Positions 56,492 through 64,000 of a stretch of 64,000 nucleotides of DNA are shown one piece after another. The translations under genes and the position numbers were made by a program. The DNA comes from Pseudomonadaceae bacterium (GTDB taxonomy: Bacteria; Pseudomonadota; Gammaproteobacteria; Pseudomonadales; Pseudomonadaceae), in contig JAUVZY010000005.1 of assembly GCA_030602315.1 (NCBI GenBank), positions 1 to 64,000 on the forward strand, written 5' to 3'. The notes beneath the pieces were generated by a model. It did not search any database. It was not told the origin of the DNA and saw nothing but the letters and a program-made list of their open reading frames with translations. Positions within the stretch are counted from its first letter, which is position 1, and every line of letters starts with the position of its first letter.

Positions 56492-57469
56492 ATGAGCGAA
56501 CGGATCTACGTTGCCGGTCATCGTGGTATGGTTGGCTCCGCAATTGTGCGGAAGCTGCTCGCCCTCGGTCATCCCACCGATGCGATCATCACGCGCACCC
56601 ACGCAGAACTCGACCTGACCCGCCAGGATTCCGTACGTGCTTTTTTCGATGCCGAACGTCCGGATCAGGTTTACCTCGCCGCGGCCAAAGTTGGCGGCAT
56701 CCACGCCAATTCCACCTACCCGGCCGATTTTATTTACGAAAACCTGATGATCGAGGCGAACGTCATCGACGCTGCCTACCGCTCGGGGGTGAAGAAGCTG
56801 CTGTTCCTCGGGTCGAGCTGCATCTACCCGCGCCTCGCGCCGCAGCCGATGGCCGAGGACGCCCTGCTCACCGGCCCCCTGGAACCCACCAACGAACCCT
56901 ACGCGCTCGCCAAAATCGCCGGGATCAAGCTGTGCGAGAGTTACAACCGTCAGCACGGCGTCGACTACCGCAGCGTCATGCCCACCAACCTCTATGGCCC
57001 AGGCGACAACTACCACCCGGAGAACTCCCACGTCATCCCGGCGTTGATCCGCCGCTTCCATGAAGCGAAACAGGCAAACGTCCGCGAAGTGGCGATTTGG
57101 GGCAGCGGCACTCCGCTGCGGGAGTTCCTGCACGTTGACGACATGGCGGCAGCCAGTGTGTTCGTGATGAACCTGCCTCACGAGGTCTACCGCACCCACA
57201 CCCAACCGGCGCTCTCCCATATCAATGTGGGCAGCGGCGCGGAAATCAGCATCGCCGACCTTGCGCGCCTCATCGCCCTCACCCTCGGCTACGCAGGCAG
57301 GATCGTCCTCGACGTGGACAAGCCCGACGGCGCGCCGCGCAAACTGATGAACAGCAGCCGCCTTTCGTCCCTCGGCTGGATCCCCGAGATCGGCCTGGAC
57401 GAGGGCCTCTCCCACGCCTATCAAGATTTCGTCGCGAACCACACCAAAGGACACGAGCGTGCCCGATAA
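56492..57469 (+). CDS. fcl: GDP-L-fucose synthase, copy 1
   Basis: 325-residue SDR that epimerises and reduces GDP-4-keto-6-deoxymannose to GDP-L-fucose. GHRGMVGSA at about 9-17, FLGSSCIYP with catalytic Ser, YALAKIAG with Tyr and Lys. ATG 56492 follows GAGGGACAG; GTG 56480 would add four residues. Overlaps gmd by 11 bases. Slightly less GC-rich than upstream housekeeping genes. A homologue lies at 58592-59560. Confidence 0.93.
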   Translation: MSERIYVAGHRGMVGSAIVRKLLALGHPTDAIITRTHAELDLTRQDSVRAFFDAERPDQVYLAAAKVGGIHANSTYPADFIYENLMIEANVIDAAYRSGVKKLLFLGSSCIYPRLAPQPMAEDALLTGPLEPTNEPYALAKIAGIKLCESYNRQHGVDYRSVMPTNLYGPGDNYHPENSHVIPALIRRFHEAKQANVREVAIWGSGTPLREFLHVDDMAAASVFVMNLPHEVYRTHTQPALSHINVGSGAEISIADLARLIALTLGYAGRIVLDVDKPDGAPRKLMNSSRLSSLGWIPEIGLDEGLSHAYQDFVANHTKGHERAR

Positions 57470-58589
57470 TCGGAAAGTTGCCTTGATCACCGGCGTCACC
57501 GGCCAGGACGGCGCCTACCTCGCCGAATTCCTCCTTGGCAAGGGGTATGTTGTGCATGGCATCAAGCGCCGCACCAGCCTGTTCAACACCGACCGCATCG
57601 ATCACCTCTACGCGGACCCGCACGAGAGCGACCGGCGGTTCATCCTCCACCACGGCGACCTCACCGACAGCTCGTCGCTGACGCGGATCATCCAGCAGGT
57701 GCGGCCGAGCGAGATCTACAACCTCGCGGCCCAGAGCCACGTGGCGGTGAGCTTCGAGGAGCCGGAATACACCGCCAACTCCGACGCCCTCGGCGCGCTC
57801 CGGATCCTCGAGGCGATGCGCATCCTCGGGATGGAGAAGACCTGCCGCTTCTATCAGGCGAGCACCTCGGAACTCTACGGCCTGGTGCAGGAGATCCCGC
57901 AGAAGGAAACCACCCCGTTCTACCCGCGCTCGCCGTATGCGGTGGCCAAGCTCTACGCCTACTGGATCACCGTGAACTACCGCGAGGCGTACGGCATGTA
58001 TGCCTGCAACGGCATCCTGTTCAACCACGAATCACCGCGCCGCGGCGAAACCTTCGTCACCCGCAAGATCACCCGCGGCCTGGCCAACATCGCCCAGGGT
58101 CTGGAGCCGTGCCTGTACATGGGCAACCTCGACTCGCTGCGCGACTGGGGCCACGCCAAGGACTACGTGCGCATGCAGTGGATGATGCTGCAGCAGGCGC
58201 AGCCCGAAGACTTCGTCATCGCCACCGGGGTGCAGTACTCGGTGCGCGAGTTCATCACCTGGGCCGCCGCCGAGCTGGGCATCACCCTGCGCTTCAAGGG
58301 CAACGGGGTGGAAGAGGTCGGGGTGATCGACGCGGTGGCCGGCGACATGGCCCCGGCGCTCAAGGCCGGTGACGTGATCGTGCGGGTCGACCCACGCTAC
58401 TTCCGTCCGGCCGAGGTGGAAACCCTGCTCGGCGATCCGGCCAAGGCCAAGGAAAAGCTCGGCTGGGTGCCGGAGATCACCGTGCAGCAGATGTGCGCCG
58501 AGATGGTCCGCGAGGACCTGAAGGTCGCCCGTCGCCATGCCCTGCTCAAGGAGCACGGCTATGACATTCCGGTGGCCGTGGAGGGCTGA
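57459..58589 (+). CDS. gmd: GDP-mannose 4,6-dehydratase
   Basis: 376-residue SDR producing GDP-4-keto-6-deoxymannose. [14 protein letters not shown] at residues 12-25, SSSEL-type [10 protein letters not shown], catalytic Tyr/Lys in [35 protein letters not shown] start 57459 follows AAAGGA. It lies between the two fcl genes, 2 bases from the second. Its 3' half reads like Pseudomonas/Azotobacter Gmd in wording and codon use, the probable start of foreign DNA. Confidence 0.95.
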   Translation: MPDNRKVALITGVTGQDGAYLAEFLLGKGYVVHGIKRRTSLFNTDRIDHLYADPHESDRRFILHHGDLTDSSSLTRIIQQVRPSEIYNLAAQSHVAVSFEEPEYTANSDALGALRILEAMRILGMEKTCRFYQASTSELYGLVQEIPQKETTPFYPRSPYAVAKLYAYWITVNYREAYGMYACNGILFNHESPRRGETFVTRKITRGLANIAQGLEPCLYMGNLDSLRDWGHAKDYVRMQWMMLQQAQPEDFVIATGVQYSVREFITWAAAELGITLRFKGNGVEEVGVIDAVAGDMAPALKAGDVIVRVDPRYFRPAEVETLLGDPAKAKEKLGWVPEITVQQMCAEMVREDLKVARRHALLKEHGYDIPVAVEG

Positions 58590-58591
58590 AC

Positions 58592-59560
58592 ATGGGACAG
58601 GACGCGCGCATCTACGTCGCCGGCCATCGCGGCATGGTCGGCTCGGCCATCGTCCGCCGCCTGCAGGCGCTGGGCCATCGCAACATCGTCACCCGCAGCC
58701 ATGACGAGCTGGATCTGACCGACCAGATGGCGGTGGAGGCGTTCTTCGTCGGCGAGCAGATCGAGCAGGTCTACCTCGCCTCGGCGCGGGTCGGCGGCAT
58801 TCACGCCAACAGCGTGTACCCGGCCGAATTCATCTACGACAACCTGATGATCGAAGCCAACGTCATCCACGCCGCGCATCGTCACGGCGTGCAGAAACTG
58901 CTGTTTCTCGGCTCCTCGTGCATCTACCCCAAGCATGCCGAGCAGCCGATCCGCGAAGAGTCGCTTTTGACCGGCCCGCTGGAGCCGACCAACGAGCCGT
59001 ACGCCATCGCCAAGATCGCCGGCATCAAGCTCTGCGAGAGCTACAACCGCCAATACGCGCGCGACTACCGCAGCGTGATGCCGACCAACCTCTACGGCCC
59101 GCACGACAACTACCACCCGCAGAACAGCCATGTGATCCCGGCGCTGCTGCAGCGCTTTCACCAGGCCACCCAGCGCGGCGACGAGGAGGTGGTGATCTGG
59201 GGCAGCGGCACGCCGATGCGCGAGTTCCTGCATGTGGACGACATGGCCGCCGCCTGCGTGCATGTCATGCAGCTCGACAGCGCGACCTACCGTGCCCACA
59301 CCCAGCCGATGCTCTCGCACATCAATGTCGGCACCGGTCGCGACTGCAGCATCCGCGAGCTGGCCGAAACCATCGCCCGGGTCACCGAGTTTCCCGGCCG
59401 CCTGAGCTTCGACGCCAGCAAGCCCGACGGCACGCCGCGCAAGCTGCTCGACGTGTCGCGCCTCAAGGCGCTGGGCTGGGAGGCGTCGATCAGCCTGGAG
59501 GACGGCCTGCGCGATGCCTACCGCTGGTTCGTCGAGCACCAGCATGAGGTGCGCCGCTGA
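58592..59560 (+). CDS. fcl: GDP-L-fucose synthase, copy 2
   Basis: 322-residue second Fcl: [59 protein letters not shown]-type [13 protein letters not shown]. Clearly related to copy 1 but with gammaproteobacterial-style codon use (many CTG, GAT, CAT). Follows gmd by 2 bases, followed by gmm at an ATG overlapping its stop: a gmd-fcl-gmm arrangement of GDP-fucose/colanic-type loci. Confidence 0.93.
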   Translation: MGQDARIYVAGHRGMVGSAIVRRLQALGHRNIVTRSHDELDLTDQMAVEAFFVGEQIEQVYLASARVGGIHANSVYPAEFIYDNLMIEANVIHAAHRHGVQKLLFLGSSCIYPKHAEQPIREESLLTGPLEPTNEPYAIAKIAGIKLCESYNRQYARDYRSVMPTNLYGPHDNYHPQNSHVIPALLQRFHQATQRGDEEVVIWGSGTPMREFLHVDDMAAACVHVMQLDSATYRAHTQPMLSHINVGTGRDCSIRELAETIARVTEFPGRLSFDASKPDGTPRKLLDVSRLKALGWEASISLEDGLRDAYRWFVEHQHEVRR

Positions 59561-60048
59561 TGCATCTGGAGCCGGCGCGCTTTCAGGAGGTGGTGGCGGC
59601 CACGCCGCTGGTCTCGATCGATTTGATCGTGCAGCGGCCGGACGGGCGCATCCTGCTCGGCCAGCGGCTCAACCGCCCGGCGCGCGGCTTCTGGTTCGTG
59701 CCCGGCGGGCGCATCCGCAAGAACGAGTCGCTGGATGCCGCCTTCGCCCGCCTGACCCAGGGCGAGCTGGGCCGGCGCTTCGAGCGCCGCCAGGCCCGGT
59801 TGCTCGGGGTCTACGAGCACTTCTACGCCGACAGCGTGTTCGGCGAAGGCGAAGGGCACCCGGACACCCACTACGTGGTGCTGGGCTATCTGCTGCGTCT
59901 TGATCAAGCCGATGAGCTCGAGCCGCCGGCCGAGCAGCACGACCAGTACCGCTGGTGGCTGCCGCAGGATCTGGGCGGCAGCCCGCTGGTGCATCCCCAT
60001 ACCCAGGCATATCTGCCGGCCTGCCAGGCTGCCGGCGACCAACCGTAA
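59560..60048 (+). CDS. gmm: GDP-mannose mannosyl hydrolase (Nudix)
   Basis: 162-residue Nudix variant that hydrolyses GDP-mannose (and GDP-glucose) to GDP and sugar. Starts LVSIDLIVQRPDGRILLGQRLNRPARGFW and has the shortened Nudix box GGRIRKNESLDAAFARLTQGELG typical of Gmm, missing the usual second Glu pair. Adjusts flux of GDP-mannose in capsule pathways; its ATG overlaps the fcl stop. Confidence 0.92.
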   Translation: MHLEPARFQEVVAATPLVSIDLIVQRPDGRILLGQRLNRPARGFWFVPGGRIRKNESLDAAFARLTQGELGRRFERRQARLLGVYEHFYADSVFGEGEGHPDTHYVVLGYLLRLDQADELEPPAEQHDQYRWWLPQDLGGSPLVHPHTQAYLPACQAAGDQP

Positions 60049-60068
60049 CCATCAGGGACAGTCCGACC

Positions 60069-60842
60069 ATGACGCGCTTTTGCATCGTCACCATTCACTG
60101 GAACGATTTCGCCGGACTCAAGCTGACCTACCAGAGCCTTGCCAGCCAGACCTACGGCGAGTTTCGCTGGATCGTGGTGGACGGCGCCTCCACCGACGGC
60201 GCGGTGGAGTGGCTGGCGCGTCTCGAAGAGCCGCGCGCCGAGGTCAGTTCGGAAAAGGACCGCGGCATCTACGACGCGATGAACAAGGGGCTCGAGCGTG
60301 CGATGGCCAGCGACGGCTACACGCTGTTTCTCAACGCGGGCGACACCCTCGCCAGCCCCACGGTGCTGGAAAACGTGGCCCGCGCCATCGAGGCGTCAGC
60401 CACCCGGCCGGCCTTCGTCTACGGCGACTTCTTCTGGAAATATGCCGACGGCGCGCTGGTGCGGCGCCAGGCCAAGCCGATCGAGCTGCTCTACCGTGGC
60501 CTGCCTGCCAGCCACCAGAGCATGTACTTCGCCAACGAAAGGCTGCGTGAGGTGCGCTTTCGCGACGAGTACAAGCTTTCTGCCGACTACTGCATGGTCA
60601 TCGAGTTTCTCCAGGGCGTCGACCCGGCGAGCGGCGTGCTGCGCCTGCCGATCCCGCTGTGCATCTTCGACACCTGCGGGGTATCGCATAAACGCCGTTT
60701 CGACGCGATCAAGGAGGACGCGCAGATCCGCATGCGCTTTCTCAAGCTGCCGCGCTTCAAGGCCTACGTCCTCTACCTGCTGCACTACCTGCACACCCAC
60801 AGCAAGATCGTGCGCAACGCGCTGACCCACCGCGCACCGTAA
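60069..60842 (+). CDS. Family 2 glycosyltransferase (WcaE-like)
   Basis: 257-residue GT-A transferase: FCIVTIHWND start, VDGASTDGAVEWL, SEKDRGIYDAMNKGLERA (donor-binding), LFLNAGD and a C-terminal tail rich in Arg. The DRGIYDAMNKG motif is typical of colanic-type and WcaE-like enzymes. Cytosolic face of the membrane, likely adding a sugar from GDP-fucose or another nucleotide sugar to a lipid-linked glycan. Confidence 0.87.
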   Translation: MTRFCIVTIHWNDFAGLKLTYQSLASQTYGEFRWIVVDGASTDGAVEWLARLEEPRAEVSSEKDRGIYDAMNKGLERAMASDGYTLFLNAGDTLASPTVLENVARAIEASATRPAFVYGDFFWKYADGALVRRQAKPIELLYRGLPASHQSMYFANERLREVRFRDEYKLSADYCMVIEFLQGVDPASGVLRLPIPLCIFDTCGVSHKRRFDAIKEDAQIRMRFLKLPRFKAYVLYLLHYLHTHSKIVRNALTHRAP

Positions 60843-60850
60843 GGCGATGC

Positions 60851-60879
60851 GGTCACCCGCCCGCGTTGCGGGTGACCGT
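60851..60879. repeat. Hairpin downstream of the glycosyltransferase gene
   Basis: CGGTCACCCGC (60851-60861) pairs with GCGGGTGACCG (60869-60879) over 11 bp with a 7-nt loop, 9 bp after the gene end. No T-run follows; may be a stem of a rho-dependent or processing site. The rest of 60880-61106 has no gene. Confidence 0.5.
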
Positions 60880-61106
60880 CAGGCGCGCCTTGGGGAACTT
60901 CCCCGACCACAACACTCTGTTTTTAGGAGTGCCGCGATGGCAGCGCTGCGATGGCGGAGCGGGAGACGGTAGCGTCCGCCTGCTGCAGGTTCGCTCTCGC
61001 AGATTGGCGCATGGTCGACGATGTGCCGCCTGGCCCGCCCAGCGGAGCAACCGGCAATCGGCAACCGGCCTGTGTCGCTGTCGCCCCACAGATCGGAAAC
61101 CTGTCG

Positions 61107-61901
61107 ATGAAACGATTGCTCGTCCGAAAGGCTGATCCACTGCTCACCAAGATGACCCTGCTGGATGACGCCCAGACCGGTGCGCTGATCACCCGCCTAC
61201 GCGAGGCGCGCGGCCCGGTGACGGTGGGCTTTCTCAATCAGCACGGCTACAACCTCGCCCAGCAGAGCCCCGAGGTGCACCATAACTTCCTGCAGCTCGA
61301 CTGCCTGCTGCGCGATGGCATCGGCATCGAGCTGGCCTGCCGCCTGCACGGCATCGACGGCAAGGCCAATCTCAACGGCTCGGACTTCATCCCGCGACTG
61401 GTGGACAACTTCCTGCGTGACCGCCAGGTGCCGCGCCAGTTCTTCGCCATGGGCACCGAGGAGCCCTGGCTGAGTCAGGGCGCGCGGGGGCTGTTCCGCG
61501 ACCAGCCGTTCCATGGCATCGACGGCTTCCGTCCGCTGGATGAGTATCTGGCGTTCTTCCAGGCGCATCACCGGCCCGGGCATTTTCCGGTGATCATCCT
61601 TGCCATGGGCATGCCCAAGCAGGAGCTGGTGGCGCAAAGCCTGCGCCGCTCGCTGGGGGTTCCGGCGGTGATCGTCTGCGGTGGCGCAATCCTCGATTTT
61701 TCCGCCGGGCGCTTTCCCCGGGCGCCGGCACTGTTGCGCCGCGCCGGGCTGGAGTGGCTGTACCGCCTGAGCAAGGAGCCGCGCCGGCTGTTCGGGCGCT
61801 ACGTCGTGGGCATCCCGCTGTTTTTCGCCAACGTGGCCGGTAACGCGCTGGGGCGCGGCGCCGGCTTGCGGCGCTGGCTGCCGGCCGAGCGCAAGCGTTG
61901 A
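61107..61901 (+). CDS. WecG/TagA/CpsF-family glycosyltransferase
   Basis: 264-residue GT26 enzyme: VTVGFLNQHGYNLAQQSP, LLRDGIGIELACRLHG, IILAMGMPKQELVAQSL and VCGGAILDFSAGRFPRAP, then an amphipathic C-terminal helix region (LLRRAGLEWLYRLSKEPRRLFGRY) for membrane association. Transfers ManNAc-like sugars to undecaprenyl-linked acceptor. ATG 61107 follows GGAAAC. 264 bp separate it from the GT2 gene. Confidence 0.9.
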   Translation: MKRLLVRKADPLLTKMTLLDDAQTGALITRLREARGPVTVGFLNQHGYNLAQQSPEVHHNFLQLDCLLRDGIGIELACRLHGIDGKANLNGSDFIPRLVDNFLRDRQVPRQFFAMGTEEPWLSQGARGLFRDQPFHGIDGFRPLDEYLAFFQAHHRPGHFPVIILAMGMPKQELVAQSLRRSLGVPAVIVCGGAILDFSAGRFPRAPALLRRAGLEWLYRLSKEPRRLFGRYVVGIPLFFANVAGNALGRGAGLRRWLPAERKR

Positions 61902-62056
61902 CGCTGCGGCTAACCGATGGTCGTAAGCAGGCTCCGGCCGCTGCTCGGGCGCTTGCGCCGCAGGGCTCGATAGTGGAACCATGATGATGACAAAAAGACA
62001 TCAAATGGCCTCGGCCTTCCATCGGTTCGGACGGAACCCCGGGAGCGAGTATTCAC

Positions 62057-63292
62057 GTGCCGGCAATAAAACAACGGCAGGCGATCGAGCGGGCGCTGGC
62101 CCATCCCTTGTCTCCGATCGACCCGACGCTGCGCGACGCCTTTCATCAGTACCAGCTGCAGCACTACGGGCGCCTGTTGCTGCTGGTGAATCTGCTCGCC
62201 CAGCTGGCCTATCTGTCTTACGGCTTCGCGGATGCGGTGGTGCTCCAGGACCTGGGCTGGACCTCGCTGCAGGTGCGCCTGCTGGTGATCGGCACGATGC
62301 TGCCGGTGGTGCTCGCGCTGTTTCGCTGGTGCCGCGATGTGCGCGTGCTGGATCTGGCGTTGCCGTTGCAGATTCTGGCGGCGGCGGTGGTCTGGTATGC
62401 GCTGCTCTCCCAAAGCAACGAGCCGAGCATTCCGCATTATCTGTATGCCTCGCTGATCTTCATCGTGCTGGCCAATCTGTGCGTGCAGGTCGCCTTCCTG
62501 CCGTCCTTGCTGGTGTCGCTGGCGATTTCGGCGGTGACCCTGTATGCCGCCTCCCAGGTCAACCATCAGGATTCGCGCGGCCTGCTGGTGTTCACCCTGG
62601 TCTACCTGCCGGTGTTGTTCTTCAGCCTGTTCATGAGCCTGAGCACTACCCTCGATCGGCGCCGGGCGTTTCTGCGCACCGTGCTGCAAGAGCTGACCCA
62701 GCAGGCGCTGAGCGAGGCCAACCAGCGCCTGCATGACCTGGCCCATACCGATCCGTTGACCGGCCTGGGCAACCGCCGTCACTTCGAGGAACTCAGTCAG
62801 CGCGAGCTGGCCCAGGCGGCGCGCTATGGCCAGCCGTTGTGCGTGCTGATGCTCGATGCCGACCACTTCAAGCGCATCAATGACGGTCACGGCCATGACG
62901 TGGGCGACGAAGTGCTGCGCCGCCTCGCCAGTACCTTGCGGGCTGAGCTGCGCGAGGGCGATGTGCTGGCGCGTTTTGGTGGCGAGGAGTTCGCCGTGCT
63001 GCTGCCTAACACCGCGCTGGCCGAAGCCGAGCAGGTGGCCGAGCGGCTGCGTGCCGCGGTGGTGCGCCAGTGCATCACCCTGGCCAGCGGGGCGCAGGTG
63101 CGCTTTACCATCTCCATCGGCGCCGCTCCCTTCGAAGGCACGCCTTGCGACCTGGGCGCCTTGCTCAAGGCCGCCGACACCGCCCTCTACAGGGCCAAGG
63201 CCGAGGGTCGCGACTGCGTCCGCGTCGCCTCGCAGGCGAGCGTGCTGGAGCATGCGGCGGCGAGTGCGGCGGCGAGTGCGGCAGTAGGCTAG
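62057..63292 (+). CDS. Membrane diguanylate cyclase
   Basis: 411-residue protein with six membrane helices in residues 36-210 (a MASE-like sensor region) followed by a GGDEF domain (about 235-395). The active loop is GGEEF, with an RxxD inhibitory site (REGD) five residues before it, so it should make c-di-GMP under feedback. The C-terminus ends in short Ala/Ser repeats. GTG 62057 follows GGGAGCGAG. c-di-GMP usually promotes exopolysaccharide, consistent with the genes just upstream. Confidence 0.9.
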   Translation: MPAIKQRQAIERALAHPLSPIDPTLRDAFHQYQLQHYGRLLLLVNLLAQLAYLSYGFADAVVLQDLGWTSLQVRLLVIGTMLPVVLALFRWCRDVRVLDLALPLQILAAAVVWYALLSQSNEPSIPHYLYASLIFIVLANLCVQVAFLPSLLVSLAISAVTLYAASQVNHQDSRGLLVFTLVYLPVLFFSLFMSLSTTLDRRRAFLRTVLQELTQQALSEANQRLHDLAHTDPLTGLGNRRHFEELSQRELAQAARYGQPLCVLMLDADHFKRINDGHGHDVGDEVLRRLASTLRAELREGDVLARFGGEEFAVLLPNTALAEAEQVAERLRAAVVRQCITLASGAQVRFTISIGAAPFEGTPCDLGALLKAADTALYRAKAEGRDCVRVASQASVLEHAAASAAASAAVG

Positions 63293-63456
63293 GGCCGCCT
63301 TCTCGCCGTGCATTGTCCCGGCGGGATGCTTGCGCCGCCGCCAGGCAGCCGTTAGCGTGACTCCCATCACACCAGTGCTAGAGCAGGTGGTCCAGGCGGC
63401 TGCCCGCTCCTGGGTCGTCGACGTCGAAACGGCCGCCGGGGGGGCAGGGACGCACG

Positions 63457-64000
63457 ATGCACCGAAACACGCTTATCAACACCAGGGCCGGGCTGCTGGC
63501 GGCACTGGTGCTGCTGGTCACCCTGGTGCCGATGTGGGGCTTTCTGCTGCATGGGCTCGGGCAGGAGCGGGCGCTGCTCAATCAGGCCGCGCGCAGCGAC
63601 GCGATGAACCTGGCAATCGCCTTCGAGGCGCACGTACGCAGCGTCATCCACCACGTCGACATGGTGCTGCTGCGCCTGCGCGAGGATCTGGAACAGGACC
63701 CGGAAGCCTTCGAGCGGCTGACTGGCGGTGCTGACCTGCACGAGGGATTGATCGCCCAGTTCTCCCTGATCGATGCCGACGGGCGCCTGGCCAAATCCAG
63801 CCTGGCGCCCGTGACCCGTCCGGTCGACCTGAGTGACCGGGAGCATTTTCGCGTGCATCGCGATGCACCCTCGGCCGATCGGCTGTTCATCAGCCGGCCG
63901 GTGCTCGGCCGGGTGTCGGGCATCTGGTCGATCCAGTTCACCCGCCCGGTCCAGCGCGACGGCGCGTTCGCCGGTGTGCTGGTGCTTTCGGTGCCGGTTG
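63457..64000 (+). CDS. Cache-domain membrane sensor (partial, runs off the right edge)
   Basis: Open from ATG 63457 to the end (181 codons). N-terminal membrane helix (about 10-32), then the beginning of a periplasmic double-Cache-like domain: LAIAFEAHVRSVIHHVDMVLLRLRED, FSLIDADGRLAKSS and LSDREHFRVHRD, ADRLFISRPVLGR. The last pattern is typical of PDC sensors in Pseudomonas-like diguanylate cyclases, phosphodiesterases and histidine kinases. Output domain is beyond the window. 164 bp after the GGDEF gene. Confidence 0.82.
   Translation, partial: MHRNTLINTRAGLLAALVLLVTLVPMWGFLLHGLGQERALLNQAARSDAMNLAIAFEAHVRSVIHHVDMVLLRLREDLEQDPEAFERLTGGADLHEGLIAQFSLIDADGRLAKSSLAPVTRPVDLSDREHFRVHRDAPSADRLFISRPVLGRVSGIWSIQFTRPVQRDGAFAGVLVLSVPV

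Overview
The window is very GC-rich, densely packed bacterial DNA. The chromosomal part looks like an alphaproteobacterium, probably Rhodospirillales-like. The evidence is a SUV3-type helicase with a long Ala/Pro/Glu tail, a hemY / hemD-Mic60 / hemC block divergent from tsaD-gpsA-yciI-EVE, a feoA-feoA-feoB-feoC operon, and iron-regulator sites with the core TTGCGAATGATT. No rRNA, CRISPR array or intact insertion sequence was seen. Two tRNA genes are present: Arg-CCT and Thr-CGT.

Layout. 1-10.6 kb: partial SUV3-like helicase, the histidine-catabolism pair hutG-hutF, htpG with a sugar-epimerase gene, a secreted Cache protein, an RhlE-type helicase and methylglyoxal synthase. 10.8-16.9 kb: iron and accessory block with a Fur-type promoter driving feoA1-feoA2-feoB-feoC, an XRE/DUF2975 pair, a fluoroacetate-dehalogenase-like hydrolase behind a second Fur-type site, and an orphan PAAR plus beta-helix spike pair. 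16.9-22.8 kb: two bile-acid-symporter paralogues flanking an O-antigen-ligase-like gene, then a four-lipoprotein CsgG/DUF4810/DUF799 operon ending in a textbook terminator. 22.8-30.3 kb: an ATCase with an N-terminal HTH extension, arfB, a divergent quinone-reductase/HxlR pair, bioY, a small AT-rich insertion at the 3' end of tRNA-Arg(CCT), proline iminopeptidase, a degenerate nuclease-like protein and a flavodoxin behind a third Fur-type site.

30.3-47.1 kb is one large nitrogen-scavenging region. A LysR gene diverges from a dipeptide/oligopeptide ABC transporter operon that carries an N-formylglutamate amidohydrolase homologue and an ArgE-like deacylase. This operon converges, with a 4-base overlap, on an amidase, an M20 deacylase and a complete livKHMGF transporter, followed by an XRE-cupin regulator. 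The layout suggests uptake of peptides or N-acylated amino acids followed by cytosolic deacylation.

47.2-56.4 kb is housekeeping: tRNA-Thr, hemY, a single ORF fusing uroporphyrinogen-III synthase to a Mic60/mitofilin-like protein, hemC, tsaD, gpsA, YciI, EVE, HAD and phosphomannomutase/phosphoglucomutase genes. From about 56.5 kb the genes serve GDP-fucose synthesis and surface polysaccharide (fcl, gmd, a second fcl, gmm, a family 2 glycosyltransferase, a WecG/TagA-type transferase). They are followed by a GGDEF protein and a partial Cache sensor. From about 58 kb rightwards codon choice and protein style look Pseudomonas-like, suggesting horizontal acquisition or an assembly junction.

Most notable: a tRNA-Arg insertion footprint with two near-identical 15-bp repeats; the UroS-Mic60 fusion with a plausible internal start; the HTH-ATCase with GTGTAC repeats at its promoter; and three Fur-type sites that tie feo, a flavodoxin and a dehalogenase to iron.
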